This document shows, piece by piece, positions 43,084 through 51,272 of a stretch of DNA of 64,000 nucleotides. The notes beneath the pieces are model-generated. The model was not told the DNA's origin. It worked only from the letters and a program-made list of their open reading frames with translations, and did not search any database. Both the position numbers and the translations under genes were made by a program. Source of the DNA: a virus; the IMG/VR virus record IMGVR_UViG_3300028581_001382, positions 89,874-153,873 of that record; one strand, 5' to 3'. Position 1 is the first letter of the stretch. The number at the start of each line of letters is the position of its first letter.

Positions 43084-43112
43084 ATTATAGCCGATTAAAC
43101 GATTCCGGTCAA
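43084..43112 (-). promoter_or_regulatory. early-type promoter TTGACC-N17-TATAAT
   Basis: Member of the repeated family; before the 42824-43054 gene. Confidence 0.85.
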
Positions 43113-43138
43113 CCAAAATTTCTGTGAGATTTCACAAC

Positions 43139-43166
43139 AAAAAACCCTGCGCAGGGCAGGGTTTTT
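43139..43166 (-). terminator. terminator after porin gene
   Basis: Stem ACCCTGC / GCAGGGT with flanking A-run and T-run; the same stem as at 525-551. Confidence 0.8.
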
Positions 43167-43210
43167 GTGGTTATTTTACAACAATTTGTTGTAAATTTAA
43201 GTTGACACAA

Positions 43211-44119
43211 TTAGAAATTGTATTCCATTCCAACACCATATTGTTTAACATCGGCCACTGAGTTTACATTATCAATGTTAGCCCAACGACCATGCAGAAT
43301 CAATGATTTGCTCATCGAGTACGCCACACCAAGTGCCTTGGCAGTTACGCCAGTGCTGGTTTCACCGTAGCTGCCCAACAATGCAACTTGTGAATTAAGT
43401 GCTTGACGAACACCCACGCTCTTACCTGTGCTGCCAACACCAGACACTTTGTCATCGCTGTACATGCCAAACACTGTGGTACCTGTTTTGGCCACAGTAT
43501 ATTTGGCACCAAGGATGGTGCTTGAGCTGTTTACACGGTTGCTGTAACTTGCCACAGTAACAGATACTGGACCTACTGCGTAATCAATGCCGGCAGCATG
43601 TGCATTGGCCACACCAGCTGTTTCGCTGTTGGACACTGCGTAGTTACCTTTGAATCCAGCCACAGTTGGGGTGCTAACAAATACTGCGTTTTGCAAACGG
43701 CTACCTTGTGCATTGTGAATTGTGGCTGCGGATGTACCATACGCATTTTCCATCACATCAAAGTTATCCAACACACGAGTCACACTGTGCTTGTCGCGGC
43801 CTAGACCAATGGAACCAAACTTGCTGTCCAAACTGAACAGAGCAGTGCGATCACCTAGTGTGGTAGCTCCTGGTGCGTCCATTAAAATTCCAGTTTCAAC
43901 CACTGCACTAGCAGTGATCCCGCTGCCAACATTGGTTGTGGCCTTAAATCCCAGGCGACTGGAATCATTGGTCAATCGTGTCAATGCACTAGCAGTGCCC
44001 AAGGTATAAGATTCTTGATACTGACGGACTTTGCCATAGATGCTGACTTGAGGGGTGGTTTGTGCCTGAGCAAAACCTGCGGCCAATGCCAGGGCCAATA
44101 GTAAAGCATATTTCTTCAT
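43211..44119 (-). CDS. Gram-negative general porin
   Basis: This 302-residue protein has a signal peptide (MKKYALLLALALAAGFAQA) then VSIYGKVRQYQESYTLG, a SSRLGFKATTNVGSG strand turn, GSIGLGRDKH, and ends in GVGMEYNF, the terminal-Phe signature that BAM recognises. This is the pattern of betaproteobacterial porins (Porin_4-like). It is phage-borne here and would insert into the host outer membrane. A UUCG hairpin and TATACT box lie upstream. Confidence 0.85.
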   Translation of the reverse strand: MKKYALLLALALAAGFAQAQTTPQVSIYGKVRQYQESYTLGTASALTRLTNDSSRLGFKATTNVGSGITASAVVETGILMDAPGATTLGDRTALFSLDSKFGSIGLGRDKHSVTRVLDNFDVMENAYGTSAATIHNAQGSRLQNAVFVSTPTVAGFKGNYAVSNSETAGVANAHAAGIDYAVGPVSVTVASYSNRVNSSSTILGAKYTVAKTGTTVFGMYSDDKVSGVGSTGKSVGVRQALNSQVALLGSYGETSTGVTAKALGVAYSMSKSLILHGRWANIDNVNSVADVKQYGVGMEYNF

Positions 44120-44151
44120 GAAGTTTTCCTTTTAAAAAATTGTTGTTATGT

Positions 44152-44165
44152 ACCCGAAGGCACAT
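44152..44165 (-). promoter_or_regulatory. UUCG hairpin in porin leader
   Basis: On the minus strand GTGCC-TTCG-GGTAC forms a small stem with a stable UUCG loop, about 30 nt before the porin ATG. A TATACT -10-like box lies at 44178-44183. Confidence 0.4.
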
Positions 44166-44195
44166 TCTTACTTAGCTAGTATAGCAATCTAAGTG

Positions 44196-46124
44196 CTATT
44201 TTACGACTAAATTGGCTGCTTCTGCCTCGGTATATGTGCTCGGAATCAAGTTTCCCTGAGTAGGAATTGAATTGGGTGTGCTAGGAATCACTGTGTCTTG
44301 TCCAGCCCCAGCAGCATCCAGAACAAATATATTTTTACCTTCTCTCAAACAAGCCACTATGGCTTGCCCACCTTGTGTGCTGAGATTGGCAATGGTTTCA
44401 AGAAACTGTGCAGGTCCATCTTGTTCTGTATTGACTCCATAATCAGGCAAACTCTGTACCAAACTCATAATTGGACCGCGGCTGGTTGGATCTAAATTGG
44501 CCACGTCTATGCTGGCTAAAGAAAGATTAGTATTCTCTAAATTGAGATTAGCAGCCATGGAAATAAAATTATTGTTTAATACCAAAGATTGTGTAGGATA
44601 CAAACTTTCAATACCAGCAACTTCAGCAGCGGCCACAGTGATCAATGCATTCAGTGCCGCATCAGGATTGGTATAAGTTCCTGCGCCTGGGCCCGGGGGG
44701 ATGACCACTGTGTCGTCTATACCTGTATTATAAACTCCATCCACGGTATTTTGCATTCGAGTGTAGATGATAATTAATGTGTTCAGGATTCCATCTGATG
44801 TCATGCTATTGAGTGTGGTGGTAACATTGGTAAGATCACTAGTGAACGGTACCCCGACTGCTGCACCCAACAAATCAGTTATGACCAATGTCCCATTGGG
44901 ACCTGTTCCAGTTGCATACGTGTTGGCATAGAATTCTGCCACAGATGGCGGAACTGCTGTGGTCAATGAACTTATGAGATCAAGGTCTCGAGTGGTCTCC
45001 ATGTTAGCAAATGCTAACGCCAACTGTATCAAACTCATGTTGTTGATATTTTTAATTTGTTGCAAACTCACCTGCATGGCCTTGCAAGCCAATGCCTGAT
45101 CTGGTGGGATGATCAAACTCAATCTTTGATATGTGATCATATTACTACCGCCCAAGATCAACACATATCGTGGCAAGTAAATCAACAACTTTGAATTCAC
45201 AGCGCCTTGATTGTTGTCGTAGATGGCGCGAAGCACAGTCGATGTCTCTTGATTGTAAGTTCTCACTGTGAGACTGGGATAGCTGTTAGGGAATATCTTG
45301 ACTGGGTTTAACAAGTCAGCCATGTTATTGATATTTGGTGTGCTTACTCCAAACACAGCCAGCACCTGTTCTAGTTCTGTGCCGGTCACAGTCAACATGC
45401 CCTGATATGCTAGTCGTTGCAAATTGTCACTAACTGTGACATTTGGATTTGCAATGTCGTTGATATCGGTTTGGTCAATTCCTGCCTGAATCAATGCATT
45501 GCTTACCCCTGGGATGAGATTGGTCAATGAAGCCAATCGTCTCAACAACGAAGCTGGTGATCCAAAATTACCAAGGTCAGAAAGATCAATCAGTTGTCCC
45601 AGCGCAGCTAGATCAGCACCAAATGTCGGCATGGCCAAATTCACATCACTAAGATTCCCAGTGATCAAACTGTTCATTGTAGTAAAAGTTGACCCTAGAT
45701 AAGTCTGACTGTTGATACTGGTATTGATATAGTTGTTAGTTGCACTCACATAGCCTTGTGCTGCTGGAAACACCTGTGCAAACACAGTCACGTTGCCATT
45801 GCCAAGATAACTGTTGCCTTGTTCAGTGATTACCCCGGTGAATCCTGAATTCACATTGATTCCCAGATCAAGATAACCCGCAGGCGTATTGTCAGCCAGT
45901 GCCGGTACTGTGGTCGAGCAAAACGATGCCATATTGGCCAATGTGTTGGCAGTGATGCCAGCTGGTCCTGAGTTGGCTATTGCAGCAAAGAAAGGAGTAA
46001 GCAAAGTGGTACCAGTGTAAGAAGTTACAGCAGCAGTCCAAGTGTTGGCAATTCTGATGCCACCGTTGTTGCTCAGTGTAGCACCAGCAATCATTTGTAA
46101 AGGAGTTAGAATACCAATGGTCAT
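44196..46124 (-). CDS. tail/baseplate-associated structural protein
   Basis: This 642-residue protein is rich in Asn, Thr, Ser, Ala and Leu with no signal peptide, and lies 3 nt after the PAAR gene stop. The Asn/Thr-rich N-terminus (GATLSNNGGIRI...WTAAVTSYTG) and the repeated LNNxxLSLAS-type segments fit a virion surface or tail-tip assembly. Proteins of this size downstream of PAAR are found in T4-like aquatic phages. The exact role is not known. Confidence 0.6.
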   Translation of the reverse strand: MTIGILTPLQMIAGATLSNNGGIRIANTWTAAVTSYTGTTLLTPFFAAIANSGPAGITANTLANMASFCSTTVPALADNTPAGYLDLGINVNSGFTGVITEQGNSYLGNGNVTVFAQVFPAAQGYVSATNNYINTSINSQTYLGSTFTTMNSLITGNLSDVNLAMPTFGADLAALGQLIDLSDLGNFGSPASLLRRLASLTNLIPGVSNALIQAGIDQTDINDIANPNVTVSDNLQRLAYQGMLTVTGTELEQVLAVFGVSTPNINNMADLLNPVKIFPNSYPSLTVRTYNQETSTVLRAIYDNNQGAVNSKLLIYLPRYVLILGGSNMITYQRLSLIIPPDQALACKAMQVSLQQIKNINNMSLIQLALAFANMETTRDLDLISSLTTAVPPSVAEFYANTYATGTGPNGTLVITDLLGAAVGVPFTSDLTNVTTTLNSMTSDGILNTLIIIYTRMQNTVDGVYNTGIDDTVVIPPGPGAGTYTNPDAALNALITVAAAEVAGIESLYPTQSLVLNNNFISMAANLNLENTNLSLASIDVANLDPTSRGPIMSLVQSLPDYGVNTEQDGPAQFLETIANLSTQGGQAIVACLREGKNIFVLDAAGAGQDTVIPSTPNSIPTQGNLIPSTYTEAEAANLVVK

Positions 46125-46127
46125 TGT

Positions 46128-46418
46128 TTATCCTGCAAACACAGTTGCACTACCACTAGCTACAAACGTACAACCAGCAAGGCCATCACCAACTCTTGCC
46201 AACGGCTTGCCGCCGACAAATACTGTAGAACTTCCACTTGAAATTGGTGCCACGTGCGGCGGACATTTCGTGCCTGCTGGACGCAAATGAGGCGTACTGA
46301 GATCGCCAAGTCTAGCAGCAGGTTTTGAATTGACAAATACTGTGGCACTGCCTTGAGCAATGCTAAATCCGCTGCAATGTGGAACTCCTTGATCACCCAA
46401 TCTCGCTACTGGTCGCAT
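46128..46418 (-). CDS. PAAR-domain tail-tip protein
   Basis: This 96-residue protein has PAAR-like repeats (VARLGDQGVPHCSG, PAARLGDLSTPH, LARVGDG) and the His/Cys that bind the metal at the tip. It caps the spike on the phage baseplate needle. The start at 46418 (MRPVARLGD) is preferred to a longer in-frame start within the upstream gene. It overlaps 46393-46608 by 26 nt. Confidence 0.9.
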   Translation of the reverse strand: MRPVARLGDQGVPHCSGFSIAQGSATVFVNSKPAARLGDLSTPHLRPAGTKCPPHVAPISSGSSTVFVGGKPLARVGDGLAGCTFVASGSATVFAG

Positions 46419-46608
46419 ACGCTTTCTCCATAAGTCTATTAAACAGACCCAGCCAGGCGTCAATTTCTTTGTGCTGCTGTTGAGTATGCGGCTCCGGAGG
46501 GATTTCCGGAAGAAATTCTATCACATGGTCCAGGTCGTCAGGGATATCGTCATAGCAATCGTATACTTCAATTATATCGCGCCTCATGATTACAAATCTG
46601 TGTCCCAT
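46393..46608 (-). CDS. small acidic phage protein, 71 residues
   Basis: A 71-residue acidic protein (MGHRFVIMRRDIIEVYDCYD, then DIPDDLDHVIEFLPEIPPEP). The start at 46608 is set by the late promoter 3 nt upstream, which excludes a longer reading frame. Function unknown. Confidence 0.6.
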   Translation of the reverse strand: MGHRFVIMRRDIIEVYDCYDDIPDDLDHVIEFLPEIPPEPHTQQQHKEIDAWLGLFNRLMEKAYATSSEIG

Positions 46609-46611
46609 ATT

Positions 46612-46620
46612 GTATTTATA
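46612..46620 (-). promoter_or_regulatory. late promoter TATAAATAC, 3 nt before ATG
   Basis: TATAAATAC-AAT-ATG: full T4-type core; predicts a leaderless mRNA for the PAAR run. Confidence 0.7.
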
Positions 46621-46636
46621 GGAGCAAAAACTCGTA

Positions 46637-46927
46637 TCAGCCCAAATGTATACTGGTGGTGCTTTGCATGTATTGGTCAGCAAATGATTTGTCACTGGCC
46701 ACCGCAACAGTTACTGTGAGTTTACTCAAGTTGATATCTTTGTCTGGTGCCACAGTGAACAGGTATGGCATCAACCCTGGTCCCTTGGCACCCATGGCAA
46801 TTACCATGGGCTTTGACAGTTTGTAATGTGTAGCAGTTTCTTCATTGAGTCTTGCCACTAATTCTTCACCTGATGTGAGTTTGAGTGTGACTACTTCGCC
46901 TGCGCTAACGCCTTTGTCTATTAACAT
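46637..46927 (-). CDS. small beta-barrel phage protein (Sm-like?)
   Basis: This 96-residue protein has VVTLKLTSGEELVARLNEE, a strand-rich pattern like Sm/Hfq-type barrels, then KLSKPMVIAMGAKG. RNA binding is possible but unproven. It is between grx and the PAAR run. Confidence 0.45.
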   Translation of the reverse strand: MLIDKGVSAGEVVTLKLTSGEELVARLNEETATHYKLSKPMVIAMGAKGPGLMPYLFTVAPDKDINLSKLTVTVAVASDKSFADQYMQSTTSIHLG

Positions 46928-46962
46928 AATTTTAAACTTTCTTTTGAATTGACATTTGTAAT

Positions 46963-47208
46963 TTACTCCCCATATCCGCCAGCAGTTTCTTCAATGTATT
47001 TTTTTAATTCTTGAAACCCCCCAATGTGGTTGTTATGTACAAAAATTTGTGGTACTGTTCTTGCTGTGGGCACTGCTTCTAACAAGTCTTCTCGGGTGTA
47101 TCCGTGCCCAATTTTCTTTTCTTCATATGCAATATTGCGTTGCTTTAACAAAGCTTTGGCTTGGTCGCAGAATGTGCAATTGTCTTTTGACCAGACGATG
47201 GCTGTCAT
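46963..47208 (-). CDS. glutaredoxin
   Basis: An 81-residue protein with the CTFC redox pair (Cys11, Cys14), the TVPQIF cis-proline strand and the IGGF loop. It reduces class I ribonucleotide reductase, whose NrdB gene lies 10 nt upstream. AGGAAA ribosome site. Confidence 0.92.
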   Translation of the reverse strand: MTAIVWSKDNCTFCDQAKALLKQRNIAYEEKKIGHGYTREDLLEAVPTARTVPQIFVHNNHIGGFQELKKYIEETAGGYGE

Positions 47209-47217
47209 ATTTTTCCT

Positions 47218-48318
47218 TTATAAATTTGGTAGTTGATCATAATCAAGTTCAGACGACATAATACCAATTACGTAGTTAGTTGACTCATTTTCTTGCAAGG
47301 CCGTCTGTTTGCTGGATGTTGAGACATGTTTGTTGAACCATGGAATAGGTGTGCTGCGTGGTGCTGCGGTTTGATATTTGATACCAATGTCTTTGAGAGC
47401 ACCAACTGCTGTGTAGTCCACAAAATCTTTGAGAATGTTTGCATTGAGACCAATTACTGGACCCATCTTGAACAAATGCTCAGCCCAGGCTTTTTCTTCA
47501 CGGATCACATCCTGATACAAGGCATACACTTCTGCTTCGCAAGCGTCTTTGACCGCAGCAAATCGGTTGTCTTCTTTGATAACTTGGTTGATAAGATATG
47601 CAGTCCATCCTTTGTGCAGCAATTCGTCTTGCAGAATCAATCCAATAATGTTGCCATTGCCAATGAAGATTTTGTTCTCTACCATGGCCAAGCTAGTGGC
47701 AAACGATACCATGAATCGGAATGCTTCCAGTGCATAACTGGCATGCAATGCCATCCAAATTGTTCGAACATGTTCACGTTCTTCCACCGGTTGCCCTAGT
47801 TCTTTTGCACAGTTGATTCTGTGTAAGTCATCATAATATCGTCCTACACTTGATGCCATGTCTACAATTTCTGTGGTGTCATGAATGGTATTGAAAACAT
47901 CTTTAGGCACGTTATAGATATTACGAATGATATGGCTGTAACTCTTTGAATGGATATTTGTTTCAAAGAATCCCCAGTTATACATCAATGCTTCTACTTC
48001 GGGCAAGCTGCATACCGGCGTGAATACCTGTGTAGGTCCACGTCCTTGCAAACTGTCCAATGCAGTCTGCCGCAGTAAATTGCTAGTAAAGATATGTTTG
48101 ACTGCATCACTGGCATCTTTAAAGTCATTGGCATCTTTGCTGAGACTGATCTCTTCAGGTTGCCAGAAGAAGCCACGTGCAGTGGCTTCAAAGTCTGCAA
48201 TCTTTTTATACTTGACTTCTTCAAAGCGTTGAATAGTAACTGGACCTGCTGGGTCCAGAAACATCTTGCGATTCAAATAATCTGTCTTTGTGTTTAGGTT
48301 ATATTGTGCTTGGCTCAT
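47218..48318 (-). CDS. nrdB: ribonucleotide reductase small subunit NrdB
   Basis: This 366-residue protein is the di-iron tyrosyl-radical subunit. It has the ALDSLQGR segment (ligand Asp), ETNIHSKSYSHIIRNI (His and the radical Tyr), and DELLH (second Glu-x-x-His). The first carboxylate-His spacing is E-x-x-x-H, one residue longer than E. coli ETIH. The C-terminal YDQLPNL end binds NrdA. It overlaps the NrdA C-part by 4 nt. Confidence 0.95.
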   Translation of the reverse strand: MSQAQYNLNTKTDYLNRKMFLDPAGPVTIQRFEEVKYKKIADFEATARGFFWQPEEISLSKDANDFKDASDAVKHIFTSNLLRQTALDSLQGRGPTQVFTPVCSLPEVEALMYNWGFFETNIHSKSYSHIIRNIYNVPKDVFNTIHDTTEIVDMASSVGRYYDDLHRINCAKELGQPVEEREHVRTIWMALHASYALEAFRFMVSFATSLAMVENKIFIGNGNIIGLILQDELLHKGWTAYLINQVIKEDNRFAAVKDACEAEVYALYQDVIREEKAWAEHLFKMGPVIGLNANILKDFVDYTAVGALKDIGIKYQTAAPRSTPIPWFNKHVSTSSKQTALQENESTNYVIGIMSSELDYDQLPNL

Positions 48319-50147
48319 AATTTACAACTTTCGCAATCTTCTTCTTCATCAAAATCTATATGTTCTAACATCGGCGGTGCGATTTCAGCATCAGCTTTGC
48401 TACCCTGTTTATTCACGAGGCTATAATAGAAGGTCTTGAGGCCCCACATATGTGCTTGCATCAAGTTCTTTGCTATCAATGTAGTTGGAACTTTACGGTC
48501 AGCGTAGTGTGCAGGGTTATAGAATGTGTTAGTACTGATACTTTGATCTACATAAGCCGCTAATACTGCTGCGGTTTTTAAGTAACCATCACAGTCTTTT
48601 TGTTCCCACATCAATTGATACTTGTTCTTTAGTTTGTGATATTCTGGAACAACTTGTGTAAAGCTACCTGCTTTACTTTCTTTAACACTAATCAAACTCA
48701 TGGGCATCTCAATGCCATTTGTACTGTTAATAACTACACTACTTGATTCTACTGGAGCAATAGCCATTTGTGTAGCATTACGTACACCGTGTTCTTTCAT
48801 GTTAACACGTAATGTTTCCCAATCTAGTTCTGGAGCAAAGTCAGTTAATTGATTAACACCTTTGGCTCTTAGTTCCCAGGGGAATACTCCTTGACCATAT
48901 CTTGTCTTGTCGCTACCTTCACACTTGCCTCTTTCTTTGGCAAGTTCTACACTTGCTTCTGTTAGATAGAATGCTAGATGTTCTGCCCAAATTTTAACTT
49001 CAGCTAATGCATCTTTCTCACCGTACTTGAGACTACGCTTTGCATGCCAATATGCTAAGTTAGTTACACCAATGCCCAATGGACGAATCTCATCGTTGCT
49101 CAGTTTAGACTGAATGGAGAGAAAGTCTTGATAGTCAAGAATGTTATTGAGGCTACGATGCAATATGCGACAAGCACGGCGCATATCTTCGGGATTTCTA
49201 AACGCACCCCAATTTATACTTCCAAGTGTACAGAGGGCTATCCTGCCGGTATCGTCATCTAATCGCTTAAAACTTTTTGTCGGAAGTAGGATCTCACAAC
49301 AGAGGTTGCTTTGATAGATGGTATGATACTCTGGATCAAACGGTCCTTGTTTCATTACATTATCTATGAACACAAGATAGATACGTCCAGTGTCAGTGCG
49401 CTCTTTCAGTATGCCTGACTTGAATACTTCTTCTGCACTCATAGTCTTAGTACGCAGGTCTTTGCGCTTTTCATATTTAACATAAAGTTCTTCAAATCTT
49501 TCTGTATTTTGATAGAACGCTTCGTACAAATCAGGAACTTCATTTGGATCAAAGAATGTTATTTGTTCTTTGTTTTTGAATCTTCTCCAGAAGAAAGCAC
49601 TAAGCACAACCCCATAATCCATATGACGGACTCGGGTTTCTTCTGTTCCTTGGTTGTTCTTAAGGACAATAAGATCATCAAACTGATGATGCCAAATGGG
49701 ATAAAAAACTGTAGCACTTGCATTACGAATACCTCCTTGCGAATTGTGTGTCAATACCATTGGACCATTGCTACTAGAGGAAGCAAAAAAGGTATGAGTA
49801 TCTTCTACTGTAATATCAATATAGCCAGTATCGTTTTGCTGTTCAAAATCAGAAACTAGCAAACGAGTAAATCCTGTTTCAGTGAGAACAAGATGATCGT
49901 TAGTAAGTTCCTTAGGTTTTTTCTGTAAGAACGATCCCGAGTCGCTCCATACCATTATGGGGTGATTTACGGAGCAGTTTAACACAACACCGTTTTCAAA
50001 CTGCAAACGAACTTGATCTTCTGTTTTTACAATAGTATCCCACTTGTTAGTTACTGCTTTAAACAATATATCTCCTTGCTCATTTTTTGTTTTAACTTTC
50101 ATCCCTATCACAAGGTCTTTAATCTGAATCTTTTTAGTTTTTACCAT
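48315..50147 (-). CDS. nrdA: Intein C-part fused to NrdA C-terminal part
   Basis: This 610-residue protein has 135 residues of intein C-part (block B as SVNHPIM, block F DITVEDTHTFFAS, block G ending VLTHN) and then the NrdA C-extein from SQGGIRNAS. The extein has NLCCE (active-site Cys, Asn/Glu), ALCTLGSINWG (Cys) and the C-terminal CESCKL redox pair, so the enzyme is complete apart from the N-part. By trans-splicing with 51273-52226 it should rebuild a 773-residue large subunit. Confidence 0.92.
   Translation of the reverse strand: MVKTKKIQIKDLVIGMKVKTKNEQGDILFKAVTNKWDTIVKTEDQVRLQFENGVVLNCSVNHPIMVWSDSGSFLQKKPKELTNDHLVLTETGFTRLLVSDFEQQNDTGYIDITVEDTHTFFASSSSNGPMVLTHNSQGGIRNASATVFYPIWHHQFDDLIVLKNNQGTEETRVRHMDYGVVLSAFFWRRFKNKEQITFFDPNEVPDLYEAFYQNTERFEELYVKYEKRKDLRTKTMSAEEVFKSGILKERTDTGRIYLVFIDNVMKQGPFDPEYHTIYQSNLCCEILLPTKSFKRLDDDTGRIALCTLGSINWGAFRNPEDMRRACRILHRSLNNILDYQDFLSIQSKLSNDEIRPLGIGVTNLAYWHAKRSLKYGEKDALAEVKIWAEHLAFYLTEASVELAKERGKCEGSDKTRYGQGVFPWELRAKGVNQLTDFAPELDWETLRVNMKEHGVRNATQMAIAPVESSSVVINSTNGIEMPMSLISVKESKAGSFTQVVPEYHKLKNKYQLMWEQKDCDGYLKTAAVLAAYVDQSISTNTFYNPAHYADRKVPTTLIAKNLMQAHMWGLKTFYYSLVNKQGSKADAEIAPPMLEHIDFDEEEDCESCKL
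49743..50147 (-). other. split intein C-part (135 residues)
   Basis: Blocks B, F and G with the final His-Asn (VLTHN), followed by Ser as the +1 extein residue. Block A is not here but in 51273-52226. Confidence 0.85.
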
Positions 50148-51243
50148 TTTCGTGCTCTTTTCTTGTTATTGTTTCAATATCATTAAATTTTGCAGACATG
50201 TCATATTGTTTGACTTTCAGTACTGTTTTTCCTCTAGTTGCTCTATAATATTGATCTAATAATTCTTTTGATTTAAAGAATTTACTGTCTACCTTATAGA
50301 AAACTTTAGTGGTCTGATTAGCATAATCGTTAATATTAATTTGATATTCTTCTTTGTCTATTATAACAGTTTTTCTTTTAGAAATTGAATAAACTACCAC
50401 ATTTCCGGTGTTATGATGTTTATATAAATCCCTATCATAATTTTCTTTTTTTACTAATTTCTTCTCTCCTGTTACCCTGTCTGTAACTGGAATTAAACCA
50501 AATGTATTTCCAATGTACCGACCATTTGAATTGTTGAAATCTTCTTGTGTTATAGTTACTCTAGTGTTAGTGGTTGTGTCGTGTGCAACCACTTTCCCTT
50601 TAGTAAGTCCCACATATCTACTGTCCGCTTGAAATACTGATTTTGGAATCCTACATGATTGTCCAGTCACTGTATCCAATGCTAAGACATAATTCTTAAA
50701 TTCAGTAGAATGAATGCTAGGATCAAAATCTGAAGTATATATCTTTTTAATTCCGGTTTCTGTTCTTATATTCATCATACCTTTTGAAATATGTAGATGT
50801 TTTCCAGTAGCAAATTCTTCCACACTTACCCGATACGTATTTCCACTAGAATCTTTGCATAATACAGACCCTGCTCCGCAGTTTGAGCCACCTGCAGTTA
50901 GAGAGTTTATAAAAATAGAGTTCTTACCAACTTGATGCTTTTGATGGAATATTTTTTCTGCCGTAAACGCATCACTCCTGGTAGTGAAGTATTCAATTCT
51001 ATACTCAAATAAGTATGGCATCTTTTTTAGTTTTTCTTTAAAATCAACTACGGTTGAACTAGTAAAGTATTTTACCAACAAATCGTGCTTATTACAGCCT
51101 TCAACCCCACGAGAACCGGAATAAAACTTTCCAGTCTCTGTATCTTTAATAGTATAGCAGTAGTAAGCCGAATTTGATAGCATATTAGTTTGTGCTCCGT
51201 TGTATGATTCTAGTAAATAATTTAGCATTTCGTATACCCCCAT
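50134..51243 (-). CDS. GIY-YIG-like homing endonuclease within split nrdA
   Basis: This 369-residue protein has a nuclease core at residues about 26-100: YYCYTIKDTETGKFYSGSR, a KYFTSSTVVDF segment, and AEKIFHQKHQVG with the catalytic Glu. This is the form of phage GIY-YIG enzymes. The rest has repeated DTVTG/DTTTN-type strands, probably DNA-binding. It lies between the two halves of NrdA. Its ATG follows TAAATAA by 2 nt and its end overlaps the C-part start by 14 nt. Confidence 0.8.
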   Translation of the reverse strand: MGVYEMLNYLLESYNGAQTNMLSNSAYYCYTIKDTETGKFYSGSRGVEGCNKHDLLVKYFTSSTVVDFKEKLKKMPYLFEYRIEYFTTRSDAFTAEKIFHQKHQVGKNSIFINSLTAGGSNCGAGSVLCKDSSGNTYRVSVEEFATGKHLHISKGMMNIRTETGIKKIYTSDFDPSIHSTEFKNYVLALDTVTGQSCRIPKSVFQADSRYVGLTKGKVVAHDTTTNTRVTITQEDFNNSNGRYIGNTFGLIPVTDRVTGEKKLVKKENYDRDLYKHHNTGNVVVYSISKRKTVIIDKEEYQININDYANQTTKVFYKVDSKFFKSKELLDQYYRATRGKTVLKVKQYDMSAKFNDIETITRKEHENGKN

Positions 51244-51244
51244 T

Positions 51245-51252
51245 ATTATTTA
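51245..51252 (-). promoter_or_regulatory. late promoter TAAATAA, 2 nt before ATG
   Basis: ATAAATAA then TA and ATG of the endonuclease; suggests the endonuclease is expressed independently of NrdA. Confidence 0.55.
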
Positions 51253-51272
51253 TGCTTGTGTGCGAAAAACTA

